DNA of 64,000 bases from Aquicella siphonis (GTDB taxonomy: Bacteria; Pseudomonadota; Gammaproteobacteria; DSM-16500): NCBI RefSeq assembly GCF_902459485.1, contig NZ_LR699119.1:1798001-1862000 (forward strand), read 5' to 3'. The translations under genes and the position numbers were made by a program. Every line of letters begins with the position of its first letter. The first letter of the stretch is position 1. Shown piece by piece: positions 23,887 to 33,420 of the stretch. Under the pieces are notes generated by a model that saw nothing but the letters and a program-made list of their open reading frames with translations, ran no database searches and had not been told where the DNA came from.

Positions 23887-26800
23887 TGGCTTTCCTCTCT
23901 GAAGATGATATTGAACAAGCATTGCTAAATCAACTACGTACGCTCAATTATGCTATCGAGCGCGAAGAAAATATCAGTCCTGATGGTTTGAATCCAGAGC
24001 GTGAAAGTCATGATGTAGTTATTCTAAGAAAAAGATTAGAGGATGCAGTTGTACGTTTTAATCCTCATATTCCAGGCGAAGCGCAGCAAGAAGCTATTCG
24101 CAAGATTATGCAATCTGAATTACCTTCTTTGATCGAAGAAAATAGACGAATTCACAAATTAATAGTAGAAGGTGTTGATGTTGAATACTATGCAAAAGAT
24201 GGCATGTTGACAGCAGGCAAGATTACACTCATTGATTTTGAGCGGCCAGAAAAAAATGATTGGTTAGCAGTAAGTCAGTTTGTTGTTATTAACGGTCAAA
24301 ATAATCGACGTCCAGATGTTGTGGTGTTTGTGAATGGGTTGCCACTCGTTGTTATTGAGTTAAAAGCGCCAGGTAGTGATACAGCAACAGTTGATGGAGC
24401 CTTTAATCAGCTCCAGACTTATAAAAATCAAATCGCCACTTTATTTAATACTAATGCATTACTTGTAATATCTGATGGAATTACTGCGAGAGTAGGTTCG
24501 CTAACCGCTGATTTTGAGCGTTATATGCCTTGGCGTACTACTGATGGTAATAAAATCGCGTCAAAGGGTGAGCCTGAACTTTCCGTCTTGATTGAAGGTG
24601 TTTTTGAACATCGACGTCTGCTTAATTTATTCCGAGATTTCACTGTTTTTGGTGAAAAAGATAATGGTCTAATAAAAATTATTGCAGGCTATCATCAATT
24701 TCACGCTGTGCAAAAAGCGATTGAATCAACGATTCGTGCCGCTACACCATTCCTAGGTGTGCGCGAAGACCCGGCAAATTACGGCTTGCCTAGCGTAAAG
24801 TCACAAGCAAGAGGTGACAAACGAGCTGGTGTGATCTGGCATACTCAAGGCTCGGGCAAAAGTTTATTAATGGCGTTCTATGCGGGGCAATTAGTGAAAC
24901 ACCCTGCCATGGCAAACCCGACGCTTGTTGTATTAACAGATCGTAATGATCTGGATGAACAATTATTTACAACATTTTCAATGTGTCGTGATTTGATTCG
25001 ACAAACTCCGGTGCGAGCAGAAAGCCGAGAAGATTTGCAGAAGATTTTGAATCGTGCATCTGGGGGTGTAGTTTTTACCACTATTCAAAAATTTGCTCCT
25101 GAAACAGGTGAAAGCGAATATCCGATGCTAACCGACCGTCGCAATGTTGTAGTCATTGCGGACGAAGCACATCGCAGCCAATATGGTTTTCGTGCCAAGG
25201 TTGATGCGAAAACTGCTGCAATTTCTTATGGTTTCGCAAAATATTTACGTGATGCATTGCCGAATGCTTCTTTCATTGGCTTTACAGGTACACCCATTGA
25301 GGCTGATGATGTTAATACACCCGCTATATTTGGTAATTACATTGATATTTACGATATCAGCCGTGCTGTTGAAGATGGTGCTACTGTGCCGATTTATTAT
25401 GAATCTCGACTTGCGCGCATTGAACTTGATGAAAATGAAAAACCCAGTATAGATGCAGAAGTTGCAGAGCTTACTGAAGACGATCCAGAATTAGAACAAG
25501 AGCGATTCAAAAAGAAATGGTCAACGATCGAAGCATTAGTTGGAAGCGATAAGCGCCTCGCTATGGTTGCTAAAGATATTGTTGAGCATTTTGAAAATCG
25601 CATTGCCGCATTGGATGGTAAAGCAATGATCGTATGTATGAGCCGTCGAATTTGTGTAAAGCTGTACGATGAAATAATAAGATTACGACCTAGTTGGCAT
25701 AGTTCGGATGATAAAGAAGGTGTAATAAAAGTTGTGATGACTGGCGCAGCAAGCGATTCTCAAGAATGGCAGCAGCATATTGGAAGTAAAAAACGACGTG
25801 ATAATTTAGCAAAACGTGCGCGCGATGCAAAAGATCCTTTAAAATTAGTTATCGTTCGTGATATGTGGCTGACAGGATTCGATGCACCGAGTATGCACAC
25901 TATGTACATAGATAAGCCAATGAAAGGGCATGGTCTGATGCAAGCAATTGCACGTGTAAACCGCGTATTTCGTGATAAACCAGCTGGATTAATTGTCGAT
26001 TATATTGGTATTGCACAAAATCTTAAATCAGCATTGCAGCAATATTCATCAAGTGACCAGGAAAAAACGGGTGTTGATGAAAGTGAAGCTATTGCTGTTA
26101 TGATGGAAAAACACGAAATTGTTCGCGATATGTTTCATGGATTTGATTTCAAATCAGCTTTAGCAGGAACTCCCCAAGAACGATTAAAAATGATGGCTGG
26201 AGCGATCGAATGGATTCTCGATATGCAGCATAAGCTAGCTGCTAAGGAGAAAACAGACGAAGGTAAGAAGAATGCACATCGTAGATATCAAGATGCAGTC
26301 CTGGCGTTGTCAAAAGCTTTCTCTTTAGCTTCTGCATCTGATGAAGCAAAACAAATTCGAGACGAAGTTGGATTTTTTCAGGCGATACGTGCTGCGTTAG
26401 TAAAGACTTCTGTTGGTACAGGCGTATCAAAGCAAGAAAGAGAGTTGGCGATACAACAAATTGTGAGTCGTGCTGTTGTTTCTACTGAAATCGTTGATAT
26501 TTTAGCTGCTGCTGGCATTAAAAGTCCTGATATATCGATTTTGTCAGATGAATTTTTAGCTGAAGTACAGCAGATGGAAAAAAAGAACCTTGCTTTAGAA
26601 GCTCTGAAAAAATTACTCAATGATGGCATTCGTTCACGAAGTAAAGCTAATGTTGTGCAAACTAAAGCTTTTTCAGAAAGATTAGCAGATGCAGTAGCTC
26701 GTTATCATGCTAATGCAATTACAGCTGCTGAAGTGATGCAAGAATTAATTAAATTGGCTAAAGACATCCGTGCAGCTCGGCAACGTGGAGAAGAATCTGG

Positions 26801-27098
26801 CCTATCTGATGAGGAAATCGCATTTTACGATGCTCTGGCTGAAAATGAGAGTGCTGTTGAAGTTATGGGTGACGATAAGCTTCGATTAATTGCTCATGAG
26901 TTATTAGTAAGCTTGCGTGAGAATGTTTCGGTTGATTGGGCGCATCGTGAATCTGCTAGAGCGAGACTACGCGTGCTTGTAAAACGGATTCTTCGCAAAT
27001 ACGGTTATCCTCCTGATTTGCAAGATGCTGCTGTGCAAACGGTGTTGCAACAAGCTGAAATGCTATCAAGTGATTGGAGTATTACAAAAGATAATTAG
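23886..27098 (+). CDS. hsdR: Type I restriction endonuclease subunit HsdR
   Basis: 1070 residues. The N-terminal PD-(D/E)XK nuclease has [21 protein letters not shown]. The translocase has Walker [12 protein letters not shown] (about 320), DEAH (about 424), GFTGTPIE (motif III) and [11 protein letters not shown] (motif VI). It translocates DNA through the HsdMS complex and cuts at a distance from unmethylated sites. Complete and with no disruption; GGAG precedes the start. Since hsdS is split, restriction activity depends on frame repair. Its last four bases overlap the stop of the convergent integrase gene. Confidence 0.93.
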   Translation: MAFLSEDDIEQALLNQLRTLNYAIEREENISPDGLNPERESHDVVILRKRLEDAVVRFNPHIPGEAQQEAIRKIMQSELPSLIEENRRIHKLIVEGVDVEYYAKDGMLTAGKITLIDFERPEKNDWLAVSQFVVINGQNNRRPDVVVFVNGLPLVVIELKAPGSDTATVDGAFNQLQTYKNQIATLFNTNALLVISDGITARVGSLTADFERYMPWRTTDGNKIASKGEPELSVLIEGVFEHRRLLNLFRDFTVFGEKDNGLIKIIAGYHQFHAVQKAIESTIRAATPFLGVREDPANYGLPSVKSQARGDKRAGVIWHTQGSGKSLLMAFYAGQLVKHPAMANPTLVVLTDRNDLDEQLFTTFSMCRDLIRQTPVRAESREDLQKILNRASGGVVFTTIQKFAPETGESEYPMLTDRRNVVVIADEAHRSQYGFRAKVDAKTAAISYGFAKYLRDALPNASFIGFTGTPIEADDVNTPAIFGNYIDIYDISRAVEDGATVPIYYESRLARIELDENEKPSIDAEVAELTEDDPELEQERFKKKWSTIEALVGSDKRLAMVAKDIVEHFENRIAALDGKAMIVCMSRRICVKLYDEIIRLRPSWHSSDDKEGVIKVVMTGAASDSQEWQQHIGSKKRRDNLAKRARDAKDPLKLVIVRDMWLTGFDAPSMHTMYIDKPMKGHGLMQAIARVNRVFRDKPAGLIVDYIGIAQNLKSALQQYSSSDQEKTGVDESEAIAVMMEKHEIVRDMFHGFDFKSALAGTPQERLKMMAGAIEWILDMQHKLAAKEKTDEGKKNAHRRYQDAVLALSKAFSLASASDEAKQIRDEVGFFQAIRAALVKTSVGTGVSKQERELAIQQIVSRAVVSTEIVDILAAAGIKSPDISILSDEFLAEVQQMEKKNLALEALKKLLNDGIRSRSKANVVQTKAFSERLADAVARYHANAITAAEVMQELIKLAKDIRAARQRGEESGLSDEEIAFYDALAENESAVEVMGDDKLRLIAHELLVSLRENVSVDWAHRESARARLRVLVKRILRKYGYPPDLQDAAVQTVLQQAEMLSSDWSITKDN

Positions 27099-28309
27099 GC
27101 GCGTTGTCGTATTTGTATGATTTCGCCGCCAGCTTTTAACCCATCTAAATAATCAGCCCATTGCTGCATCATCTTTTTTCGCTCAGGCAAATATTCAGCA
27201 TAATTATAAGCTGCGCGAACTGAGTTGCGTTCACCATGTGCTAATTGACGTTCAATCGCATCAGGATTCCAGCCTTGTTCGTTTAATAGAGTGCTAGCCA
27301 TTGAGCGGAAGCCGTGACCTGTCATTTCATCACTGGTGTAACCAAGGCGACGTAATGCTGCTAAAACTGTATTTTCTGACATTGCGCGTTTTGAGCTGCG
27401 AACACTGGGAAATAAATATTTTCCGTCACCAGTTAACGCTCTGAGTTCTCGTATGATTGCGATTGCTTGAGAGGATAGTGGGACAATGTGCGTAACTCTC
27501 ATTTTCATTTTTTCAGCTGGTATGCGCCATTCACCAATAGCTAAATTAAATTCGTTCCATTCTGCATGACGTAACTCGCCTGGTCTTACAAAAACAAGCG
27601 GTGCTAAACGTAACGCGCACTTTGTAACAAAATGACCTTGATATCCTTCAATGGCGCGTAGTAGTTCGCCAATGGCACCGGGTTTAATAATTGATGCGTG
27701 ATGCTTTTTCTTTGCAGGTGGAATCGCACCTTTTAAATCATTTGATGGATCACGTTCTGCGCGTCCTGTTGCAACTGCATAGCGAAATACTTGCCCACAG
27801 TTTTGACTGGCGCGATGTGCGGTTTCAATAGCGCCACGGCTTTCCATGCGTCTCAGCACAGTTAATAATTCTGGTGCGGTTATTTCCGAAATAGGACGTT
27901 TACCAATCCATGGAAATATGTCTTTCTCTAGTCTGCGCAATATTCTTTCACGATGATTTGGCGACCATTTAGTAGAAAACTTGGTATACCATTCTCGCGC
28001 AATCATTTCGAAGCTATTTTCAGAAGCTTCTTTAGCACTGCGTTTTGATACCTGTTTCGCTAAACCTGGGTCAATCTTGTCTGTAAGTTGCGTTCTAGCA
28101 TTATCGCGTGCATTTCTGGCGGCTTGTAAGCTTACGTCTGGGTAGAGACCAATTGAGAGGGTCTTCTCTTTGCCAAGGAAGCGATACTTCAAGCGCCAAG
28201 CTTTGGAGCCATTGGGTTTAATATAAAGGTATAAGCCTTTTTCATCGGCAAGCTTATAAGCCTTATCACGAGGTTTAGCGTTCTTAATCGTTACGTCTTT
28301 TAATGGCAT
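27095..28309 (-). CDS. P4-type tyrosine recombinase (integrase) of the element
   Basis: 404 residues from the ATG at 28309, which has AAGGTGAT upstream and starts [28 protein letters not shown], the classic P4-integrase N-terminal domain. An alternative TTG lies at 28336. The catalytic domain shows ...[10 protein letters not shown] (first Arg), [11 protein letters not shown] (His-x-x-Arg equivalent) and [20 protein letters not shown] (His and nucleophile Tyr). It sits 163 bp from the ssrA 3' end and reads away from it, the usual layout for elements inserted at tmRNA or tRNA genes. Confidence 0.92.
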   Translation of the reverse strand: MPLKDVTIKNAKPRDKAYKLADEKGLYLYIKPNGSKAWRLKYRFLGKEKTLSIGLYPDVSLQAARNARDNARTQLTDKIDPGLAKQVSKRSAKEASENSFEMIAREWYTKFSTKWSPNHRERILRRLEKDIFPWIGKRPISEITAPELLTVLRRMESRGAIETAHRASQNCGQVFRYAVATGRAERDPSNDLKGAIPPAKKKHHASIIKPGAIGELLRAIEGYQGHFVTKCALRLAPLVFVRPGELRHAEWNEFNLAIGEWRIPAEKMKMRVTHIVPLSSQAIAIIRELRALTGDGKYLFPSVRSSKRAMSENTVLAALRRLGYTSDEMTGHGFRSMASTLLNEQGWNPDAIERQLAHGERNSVRAAYNYAEYLPERKKMMQQWADYLDGLKAGGEIIQIRQRA

Positions 28310-28372
28310 GGGGGTATCACCTTTTAGGGGTATCAAAGTACCCCCGAAAATGCCCCCAAAACATACTGGATG

Positions 28373-28383
28373 TTGGGGGTATC
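28373..28383. repeat. Right terminal inverted repeat / integrase arm site
   Basis: TTGGGGGTATC, the reverse complement of 11686-11696. Further copies of the GGGGTATC / TACCCCC / TGCCCCC theme lie at 28315-28360 in front of the integrase gene, as expected for arm-type binding sites that also autoregulate the integrase promoter. Confidence 0.5.
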
Positions 28384-28412
28384 AGTTGGACATCAATGGA
28401 CGTAGGATATAT

Positions 28413-28435
28413 AAAAAAACCCTTTAAATAAAGGG
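28413..28435 (-). terminator. Rho-independent terminator of ssrA
   Basis: Read on the minus strand: CCCTTT (28435-28430), loop ATTT, AAAGGG (28425-28420), followed by seven T (28419-28413). It lies 37 bp beyond the tmRNA 3' end. A stem with an immediate T7 tract is the textbook form. Confidence 0.8.
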
Positions 28436-28471
28436 CTTCTGGATTATTTTGGATGTTATAGGAAGTTAATT

Positions 28472-28894
28472 TGGTGGAGGCGGCGGGAATTGAACCCGCG
28501 TCCGCGAATCCTCTACTCTCGGGTCTACATGCTTATCCAGTCATTTCATCTGGCTGCCCTACCTCCGGCTGGAAGGATGTCCAGGCAGCGATCCCGTCAG
28601 TTTTAGCAGCCTGATCCCGGGCTTATCAGTCTGCGAGCTTGTATGCTATGACCACCCTACACTTGCTTTCGCAAGCATCCGATCGTACAAGCACAATCGG
28701 TGGATGGCGCTGTGCCGGTGTTTAGGCGGCTTTTGCAACGACTTCTTCGTTGAAGAAGCGGTCGTTAGCGATAACAGCGAAGTTGCGTTTTTTGTTGGCA
28801 ACTATTTGGTTTGTAACAGTTTTTTACGAGGTTTTGTTACATCCTCGGCATGCGCCTCAAGCTTCGCAATCCACGTCGAAACCAGGTCGCCCCC
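28472..28894 (-). ncRNA. ssrA: Transfer-messenger RNA (tmRNA)
   Basis: About 423 bases. The 5' end GGGGGCG pairs with CGCCTCC before the encoded ACCA at 28472-28475. The T-arm GGTTCAATTCC is present near the 3' end, and the 5' segment has the conserved GACCTGGTTTCGACGTGG. A first pseudoknot (GAGG/CCTC and TGTAACA/TGTTACA) precedes the resume context ATAGTTGCCAAC. The tag frame runs from GCC (28799-28797) to TAA (28724-28722). The tag starts ANKKRNFAVI and continues ANDRFFNEEVVAKAA, 25 residues, long compared with 10 in E. coli. It rescues stalled ribosomes with SmpB. Its 3' end borders the integrative element. Confidence 0.95.
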
Positions 28895-28902
28895 CAATTA
28901 AA

Positions 28903-28908
28903 AGTATA
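28903..28908 (-). promoter_or_regulatory. -10 box of ssrA
   Basis: On the minus strand TATACT ends 8 bases before the first G of the tmRNA. No clear -35 box was seen. Confidence 0.5.
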
Positions 28909-29053
28909 GTCTATCGAACAGCTTATTTATTAAAACAGACTGATTGAATGTTAGTAACTTTATGGCGCAAAGGCAAGCTTCTGCGAGTCGCCACGCTAAA
29001 AATCTGCTTCAGGGGACAGCACCGGTTAGTATACGATAAGTAAAGAGAGGACG

Positions 29054-29893
29054 ATGCGGCCTGGGATATTCCAATTGCAGACTGCCCCGGCATTGATTGA
29101 CAGACTGGATTCCATCAGCATGCATACAAGCACTACAAAACGATTGGCGGTGACGAGTTTCTGGTTGTCGCTTATTCTGCATTTATTATTGCTTTTCTCC
29201 ATCATCGCCCTGATTACCGCCCCCGAGCCGCCGGAAAAAACCCTGGAAAAAAAGGAAAAAATGCCTACCGACTTTGTTCCGGCGTACACCTATACCGGCT
29301 CCATCAAACCTTCCCTGCAAAGCCGCCCCGCTCAAAACGTGAAAAAAAATGAACCCACGGAAGCCAACACGACCAAAACCGCCAAAACAATAGCCGAGAA
29401 TTCCGCCGCAGAAGAATCTTTTGAAAACGTCACCCATACGCAAAGCGTGGTGCAGGTCAAAAAAACCCGCACCCCCTCCCCCGCACCCAAAAAAGCGCGG
29501 CGGGAAAAATCCCTGCTTTCTGATTCACTGAATCTGTTAAAAGAAGATCAGATGCGAGATCTCACGAAAGCGCGGGAATCCGAACCCATTTATTTGATCG
29601 GTGACGACAACGCGCCTGCCGATCCATTAATCAAACTGATGGGCCGCTCGCTGTCAGCACATTTTCGTTATCCGCGCATGGCCGGGGAGCTTGGAATCCG
29701 GGGCAAAGTCCTGGTCGAACTGACACTTCACCCCGAAGGTTATTACACCGATGTGCGCATGGTCAAATCCAGCAGCAATCAGGACCTGGATGCAGCGGCG
29801 TTATACGCGGTGAATTCAGCTCCCGCCGTCATAGGCGCAGACCGTTACATATCCAAGCCCAAGCATTTTATCGTGGGATTCGTTTTTTACTAG
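29054..29893 (+). CDS. TonB-family energy transducer
   Basis: 279 residues. Short cytoplasmic N-terminus, one membrane helix at about 34-54 (SFWLSLILHLLLLFSIIALI), a Pro/Lys-rich periplasmic linker (about 58-155) and a C-terminal TonB domain (about 195-279: YPRMAGELGIRGKVLVELTLHPEGYYTDVRMVKSSSNQDLDAAAL). It passes proton-motive energy to outer-membrane receptors. GAGAGG precedes the start at 29054; Met23 (29120) is an alternative. A paralogue lies at 41252-41935, sharing SEPxxLIGDxN before the domain. No ExbB/ExbD is in the window. Confidence 0.8.
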   Translation: MRPGIFQLQTAPALIDRLDSISMHTSTTKRLAVTSFWLSLILHLLLLFSIIALITAPEPPEKTLEKKEKMPTDFVPAYTYTGSIKPSLQSRPAQNVKKNEPTEANTTKTAKTIAENSAAEESFENVTHTQSVVQVKKTRTPSPAPKKARREKSLLSDSLNLLKEDQMRDLTKARESEPIYLIGDDNAPADPLIKLMGRSLSAHFRYPRMAGELGIRGKVLVELTLHPEGYYTDVRMVKSSSNQDLDAAALYAVNSAPAVIGADRYISKPKHFIVGFVFY

Positions 29894-31146
29894 CAACTGC
29901 CATTCGTCCGTTTCATTTCCATTCCACGAGACACCGCTGGCAGCAAGACGTTTTGATATCTGGACATCAACCCCATGATAAAAATCTGCGTGTCAGCGTT
30001 CGAGCTGGTCAGGAGAGAAACTGGGAAATTCAACGGCGCGTTAAGCGCATCAATGGGTTTGGCTCCGCCCATAACGGCAGTATCCTGCAAAAATGCCGCG
30101 ATATAATCCCCCACCGACACCGCTTCAGGATACTCTTCACGCTCGCCCCCCTGGTATATCCTGCCCAGACGGGCTTGCAGTATTTCCAGAATCTGGATTT
30201 TTGCGGCGGCTGACCACATATGTTTTTTTAATTTCATTTTTTCGGTATAAGCACTCAGCTCATTGCAGGCGTCGCGCATAGTCAAGGCTTCGGAACCGCT
30301 GACAATGACATACTCCTCATCCTCCTCATCAAAAACAGAGTAAGACTTTTCTGAATTGACAGATGCGTCGATGATGCATTCGTCAGGACGCGCGGGAAGA
30401 ACAATGATATTCATGAGCGACAGATGATAGCGCAACTGGCTGATAAGCTCGGGAGAATTCATCATGGACAAATGGCCGTCGTCGGGCAAAACAATGCATT
30501 TATCATGCTGCCCGGGAACATGCGCTGAATAAAGCGGCACCAGTGCATCCTGAAGCGCGGCGAAAAATACGTGAGGCGTCTGGGTGCTTTTGATTTTGCG
30601 GACAAGCTCTTCCAGAAAATCACTGTTGATTTCCATCTGCCTGACGGATTGCGAAATCCAGGAAAGAAATCCGCCCGCCTTGTCCGATCCGCCAAAAGGC
30701 GTGCCTATAGCATAGACCACTTTGACGTTCAACCCGCATTCAGCCGCGAGAAATGCGGCCAGATAGGAAATCACCAACCCGCCGCGGGAATGCCCCATTA
30801 AAACCACGTTTGGTATCTTGCTAGCGAGAATCTTGTCCGTGAGCTGCATTGCAAAATGCTCAATGCCTTTTCCTGTATAGCGGCTATCAAATGCCGGCAG
30901 ATAAATTGCATAGACATTTTCAGCCAAATCATTTTGCAGGCTTTCAGCGACGCCTCTGAATGAACTGTTTCTATCCGCGGTTCCATGAACACACCAGATC
31001 GAAAGCGATTCATCCGGAGAGAGGTCAGCATTATATCTGGGATTGCGGTACACCACATCGACGAAACTGGAAGTCAGCCATGACATGCTATGCGTCACCG
31101 CCCCTTTGATGGGCGTGAGACTCATGCGCGTTTCTCTGGGGAACAT
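29890..31146 (-). CDS. Alpha/beta-hydrolase (lipase-like), candidate effector
   Basis: 418 residues. The hydrolase core, about 45-265, has the strand SIWCVHGTADR (oxyanion region), the nucleophile elbow VVLMGHSRGGLV, an acid candidate in FAALQDALVPLYSA and the catalytic His in DDGHLSMM. This is close to PGAP1/lipase-like serine hydrolases. The C-terminal 150 residues are an unusual extension beginning with a very acidic stretch (SVFDEEDEEYVIVSG) followed by helices. There is no signal peptide. AAGGAG stands 8 bp before the start. Host-lipid or ester hydrolysis as a secreted effector is possible, but a cytoplasmic esterase is not excluded. Confidence 0.65.
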   Translation of the reverse strand: MFPRETRMSLTPIKGAVTHSMSWLTSSFVDVVYRNPRYNADLSPDESLSIWCVHGTADRNSSFRGVAESLQNDLAENVYAIYLPAFDSRYTGKGIEHFAMQLTDKILASKIPNVVLMGHSRGGLVISYLAAFLAAECGLNVKVVYAIGTPFGGSDKAGGFLSWISQSVRQMEINSDFLEELVRKIKSTQTPHVFFAALQDALVPLYSAHVPGQHDKCIVLPDDGHLSMMNSPELISQLRYHLSLMNIIVLPARPDECIIDASVNSEKSYSVFDEEDEEYVIVSGSEALTMRDACNELSAYTEKMKLKKHMWSAAAKIQILEILQARLGRIYQGGEREEYPEAVSVGDYIAAFLQDTAVMGGAKPIDALNAPLNFPVSLLTSSNADTQIFIMGLMSRYQNVLLPAVSRGMEMKRTNGSC

Positions 31147-31450
31147 GATGACACTCCTTCAAAAATACCGTACTGCCACCTCAACTGCCAGCTTGTTCGG
31201 GTCAGACAGAGGCAGCGCGGCCATGTCAGCGCCATAATATTAACGGATTGATTATTATATAAATTGAACATTAAGGAAAAGTTAAGCCTCATTCCTGGGT
31301 CAATTTGCATCCCGAAAACGCCTGTCTGCCGCACAAAACCATTCCTGCCTGACCCCGCCCCGGGCGCGCCTGTTTAGGCCTTTATCCATAAATTTACAAC
31401 ACAAATAAAACATGCTAGCGTATCGAACTTTATCAATGGAGCATACTTGC

Positions 31451-32380
31451 ATGGACATCACCCGCAAAAACTTTCTGCGTTTTATTCCGGCTGTCATTCT
31501 GGGTTCCGCATTCATACTCTCAAATCAGGCTTTCGCCGAGCCCAATGGCGGTTACAACTCTGGTTATGCGGGCGGTCAGAACGGCTGGAGCTTCAAAGTC
31601 GGCCTTCCCTATCAAAAATTTTCCAACAACGGCACAGAATATGCTTCAAGCTATGACAGGGAATACAACATTGATACGGATTACCACCTCGGATACAACC
31701 TGGGAATAGGTTACTATCTTGCCTCCAAAGGCAGCACCATCAATCTGGATTACACGCGCCTGCATGCCACGGATTCCGACAGCGTCTACCTGGACGACCT
31801 TACCATTTTCCAAAATCCCGTCACCAATGCCACAGGCAAGATCAAATACTCTTACGATTCGGTTGATCTGACCGCCGGCCACAGCGTTTCGATATCACCC
31901 ACCTTTGATCTTTACTATTACGGCGGTTTGAATTACACACATCTGGCCAAGGACATGATCATTAGCGGCAACGATGTTGACGACTTCTACACCCGGAAAA
32001 GCGGAACCGATTTCAAAGGCATAGGCCCTGAGTTCGGCGTAGACGGAACCTGCCGCCCCATCCCATCCACACCGGGATTTGGCGTGGTCGGCGGATTAAA
32101 AACCGTGTTTCCTTACGGAAACATGTCAGGTTACCTGCGCGACTATGAAAATGACGATGTCTTCAACGAACATATTCCGGATACTAAAATCGTCGCGCCA
32201 GGAATAGGCGCCAAGCTCGCCCTGCAATATGATTTTCCCACCGCGGGAATGAACTGGTCCACACAGTTAGGCTATCAGAGCACCACTTATTTTGGCGTCA
32301 CCAAGGACAGCTCTTATTCCGGAACCGTCATCAATACCAATTTCCAGGGCTTGTATTTCAACCTCGCCGGCAAATTCTAA
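31451..32380 (+). CDS. Outer-membrane beta-barrel protein
   Basis: 309 residues from the ATG at 31451 (GGAG 9 bp upstream). The signal peptide MDITRKNFLRFIPAVIL to NQAFA-EP is clear. The mature protein is made of alternating aromatic beta-strands (GWSFKVGLPYQKF, YHLGYNLGIGYYLASKG, FDLYYYGGLNYTHL) and ends in a C-terminal Phe (YFNLAGKF), the assembly signal read by BamA. It resembles the opacity/MOMP-like porins of Legionellales in layout. The substrate is unknown. Followed by a very strong hairpin. Confidence 0.75.
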   Translation: MDITRKNFLRFIPAVILGSAFILSNQAFAEPNGGYNSGYAGGQNGWSFKVGLPYQKFSNNGTEYASSYDREYNIDTDYHLGYNLGIGYYLASKGSTINLDYTRLHATDSDSVYLDDLTIFQNPVTNATGKIKYSYDSVDLTAGHSVSISPTFDLYYYGGLNYTHLAKDMIISGNDVDDFYTRKSGTDFKGIGPEFGVDGTCRPIPSTPGFGVVGGLKTVFPYGNMSGYLRDYENDDVFNEHIPDTKIVAPGIGAKLALQYDFPTAGMNWSTQLGYQSTTYFGVTKDSSYSGTVINTNFQGLYFNLAGKF

Positions 32381-32393
32381 TCTCACCGTTTCT

Positions 32394-32426
32394 CCCATCC
32401 GTTCAGGCACTCCCTGAACGGATGGG
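32394..32426 (+). terminator. 14-bp perfect hairpin after the outer-membrane protein gene
   Basis: CCCATCCGTTCAGG (32394-32407) pairs exactly with 32413-32426 around loop CACTC. A T-rich stretch follows only about 23 bp later, so it may act in termination or mRNA protection. Confidence 0.6.
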
Positions 32427-32600
32427 CTAACCCTGAGATCCTATCCTGTTATTTTTTTTATAAATCATTTCTCCCGGTCTTGTTCTTCATCTTTGCGCCG
32501 TGACTTGGTGCTATATTAAATATTAGCAATACACAAACAGTGAGTGGTTGTATGGCAGGGATTGCTCTCCATCATAAACAAAATAGAGGGGGGCAAACAA

Positions 32601-33296
32601 ATGACGGTTCTCATCACACTTTTCATTGCCATGGCGATGGTGTTGAGTCAGCCGGTGTATGCAAAGAACACGTCCAAGAGTTTCGGCGTCAAGCTTTGCG
32701 AGAACTCCAGTCAGTACACATGTTACACCGTCAAGAAAAAGGAAACATGGGAAAAATTATTCCCCGATTCCGCCATGCGGGATCTGGTCATGCGCATTAA
32801 CCGCATGAATACAAAATTACACGCCGGCCTCGTGATCGCCATTCCTGCCAACGGAGACACCGATCCTTTAAATTACTCTCCCCTGCCGGTCATAATCGAT
32901 CCGCCCGGCAAAAAAACCATTATTGTCTCTCTTCAGTCGCTGGCATTTGGTGCTTATAACAGTGACGGGCAATTACAATACTGGGGCCCCGTATCCGGCG
33001 GACGAGGATATTGCCCCGATATTAACAGAAGATGCCATACTTCGATTGGCAAATTTTCTATCTATCACAAACTGGGAGCGGGCTGCGTATCAAGCAAATA
33101 TCCGGTGGGGCGCGGAGGTGCGCCCATGCCTTACTGCATGTTCTTCAATGGCGGATACGCCTTGCATGGTTCCTATGACGTGCCAGGTTATAATGCAAGC
33201 CATGGCTGTGTGAGATTGTTCGTAAATGACGCCAAATGGCTGAACCAGGTATTTACCGCAGGCCAGGGGAGCGTGACCGTACTGATTAATAAGTAA
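32601..33296 (+). CDS. L,D-transpeptidase (YkuD) with LysM-like domain
   Basis: 231 residues from the ATG at 32601 (GGGGGG 7 bp upstream), with signal peptide MTVLITLFIAMAMVLSQPVYA. A LysM-like region follows (TCYTVKKKETWEKLFP to GLVIAIP, about 40-85). The YkuD catalytic domain has YALHGSYDV and NASHGCVRL, the His...SHGC motif with the nucleophilic Cys. Such enzymes make 3-3 peptidoglycan crosslinks or attach lipoproteins in the periplasm. Several extra Cys (YCPDINRRCHT, GAGCVSS) may form disulphides. Confidence 0.88.
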   Translation: MTVLITLFIAMAMVLSQPVYAKNTSKSFGVKLCENSSQYTCYTVKKKETWEKLFPDSAMRDLVMRINRMNTKLHAGLVIAIPANGDTDPLNYSPLPVIIDPPGKKTIIVSLQSLAFGAYNSDGQLQYWGPVSGGRGYCPDINRRCHTSIGKFSIYHKLGAGCVSSKYPVGRGGAPMPYCMFFNGGYALHGSYDVPGYNASHGCVRLFVNDAKWLNQVFTAGQGSVTVLINK

Positions 33297-33420
33297 TTAT
33301 TCAGCTTGCCGTACTCCATGGCCCGTATGCATGGACTCCCGCGCATCATTCACTATACAATAGCCGCAAACGAGAGATTCAAAACACTGCCCGCATGAAT
33401 TAAAAGACCTGCTGATTCTC

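Noticed and set aside
28704-28947. Two 65-residue plus-strand frames opposite the tmRNA
   Set aside because: They lie within the ssrA gene, whose structure explains the sequence fully.
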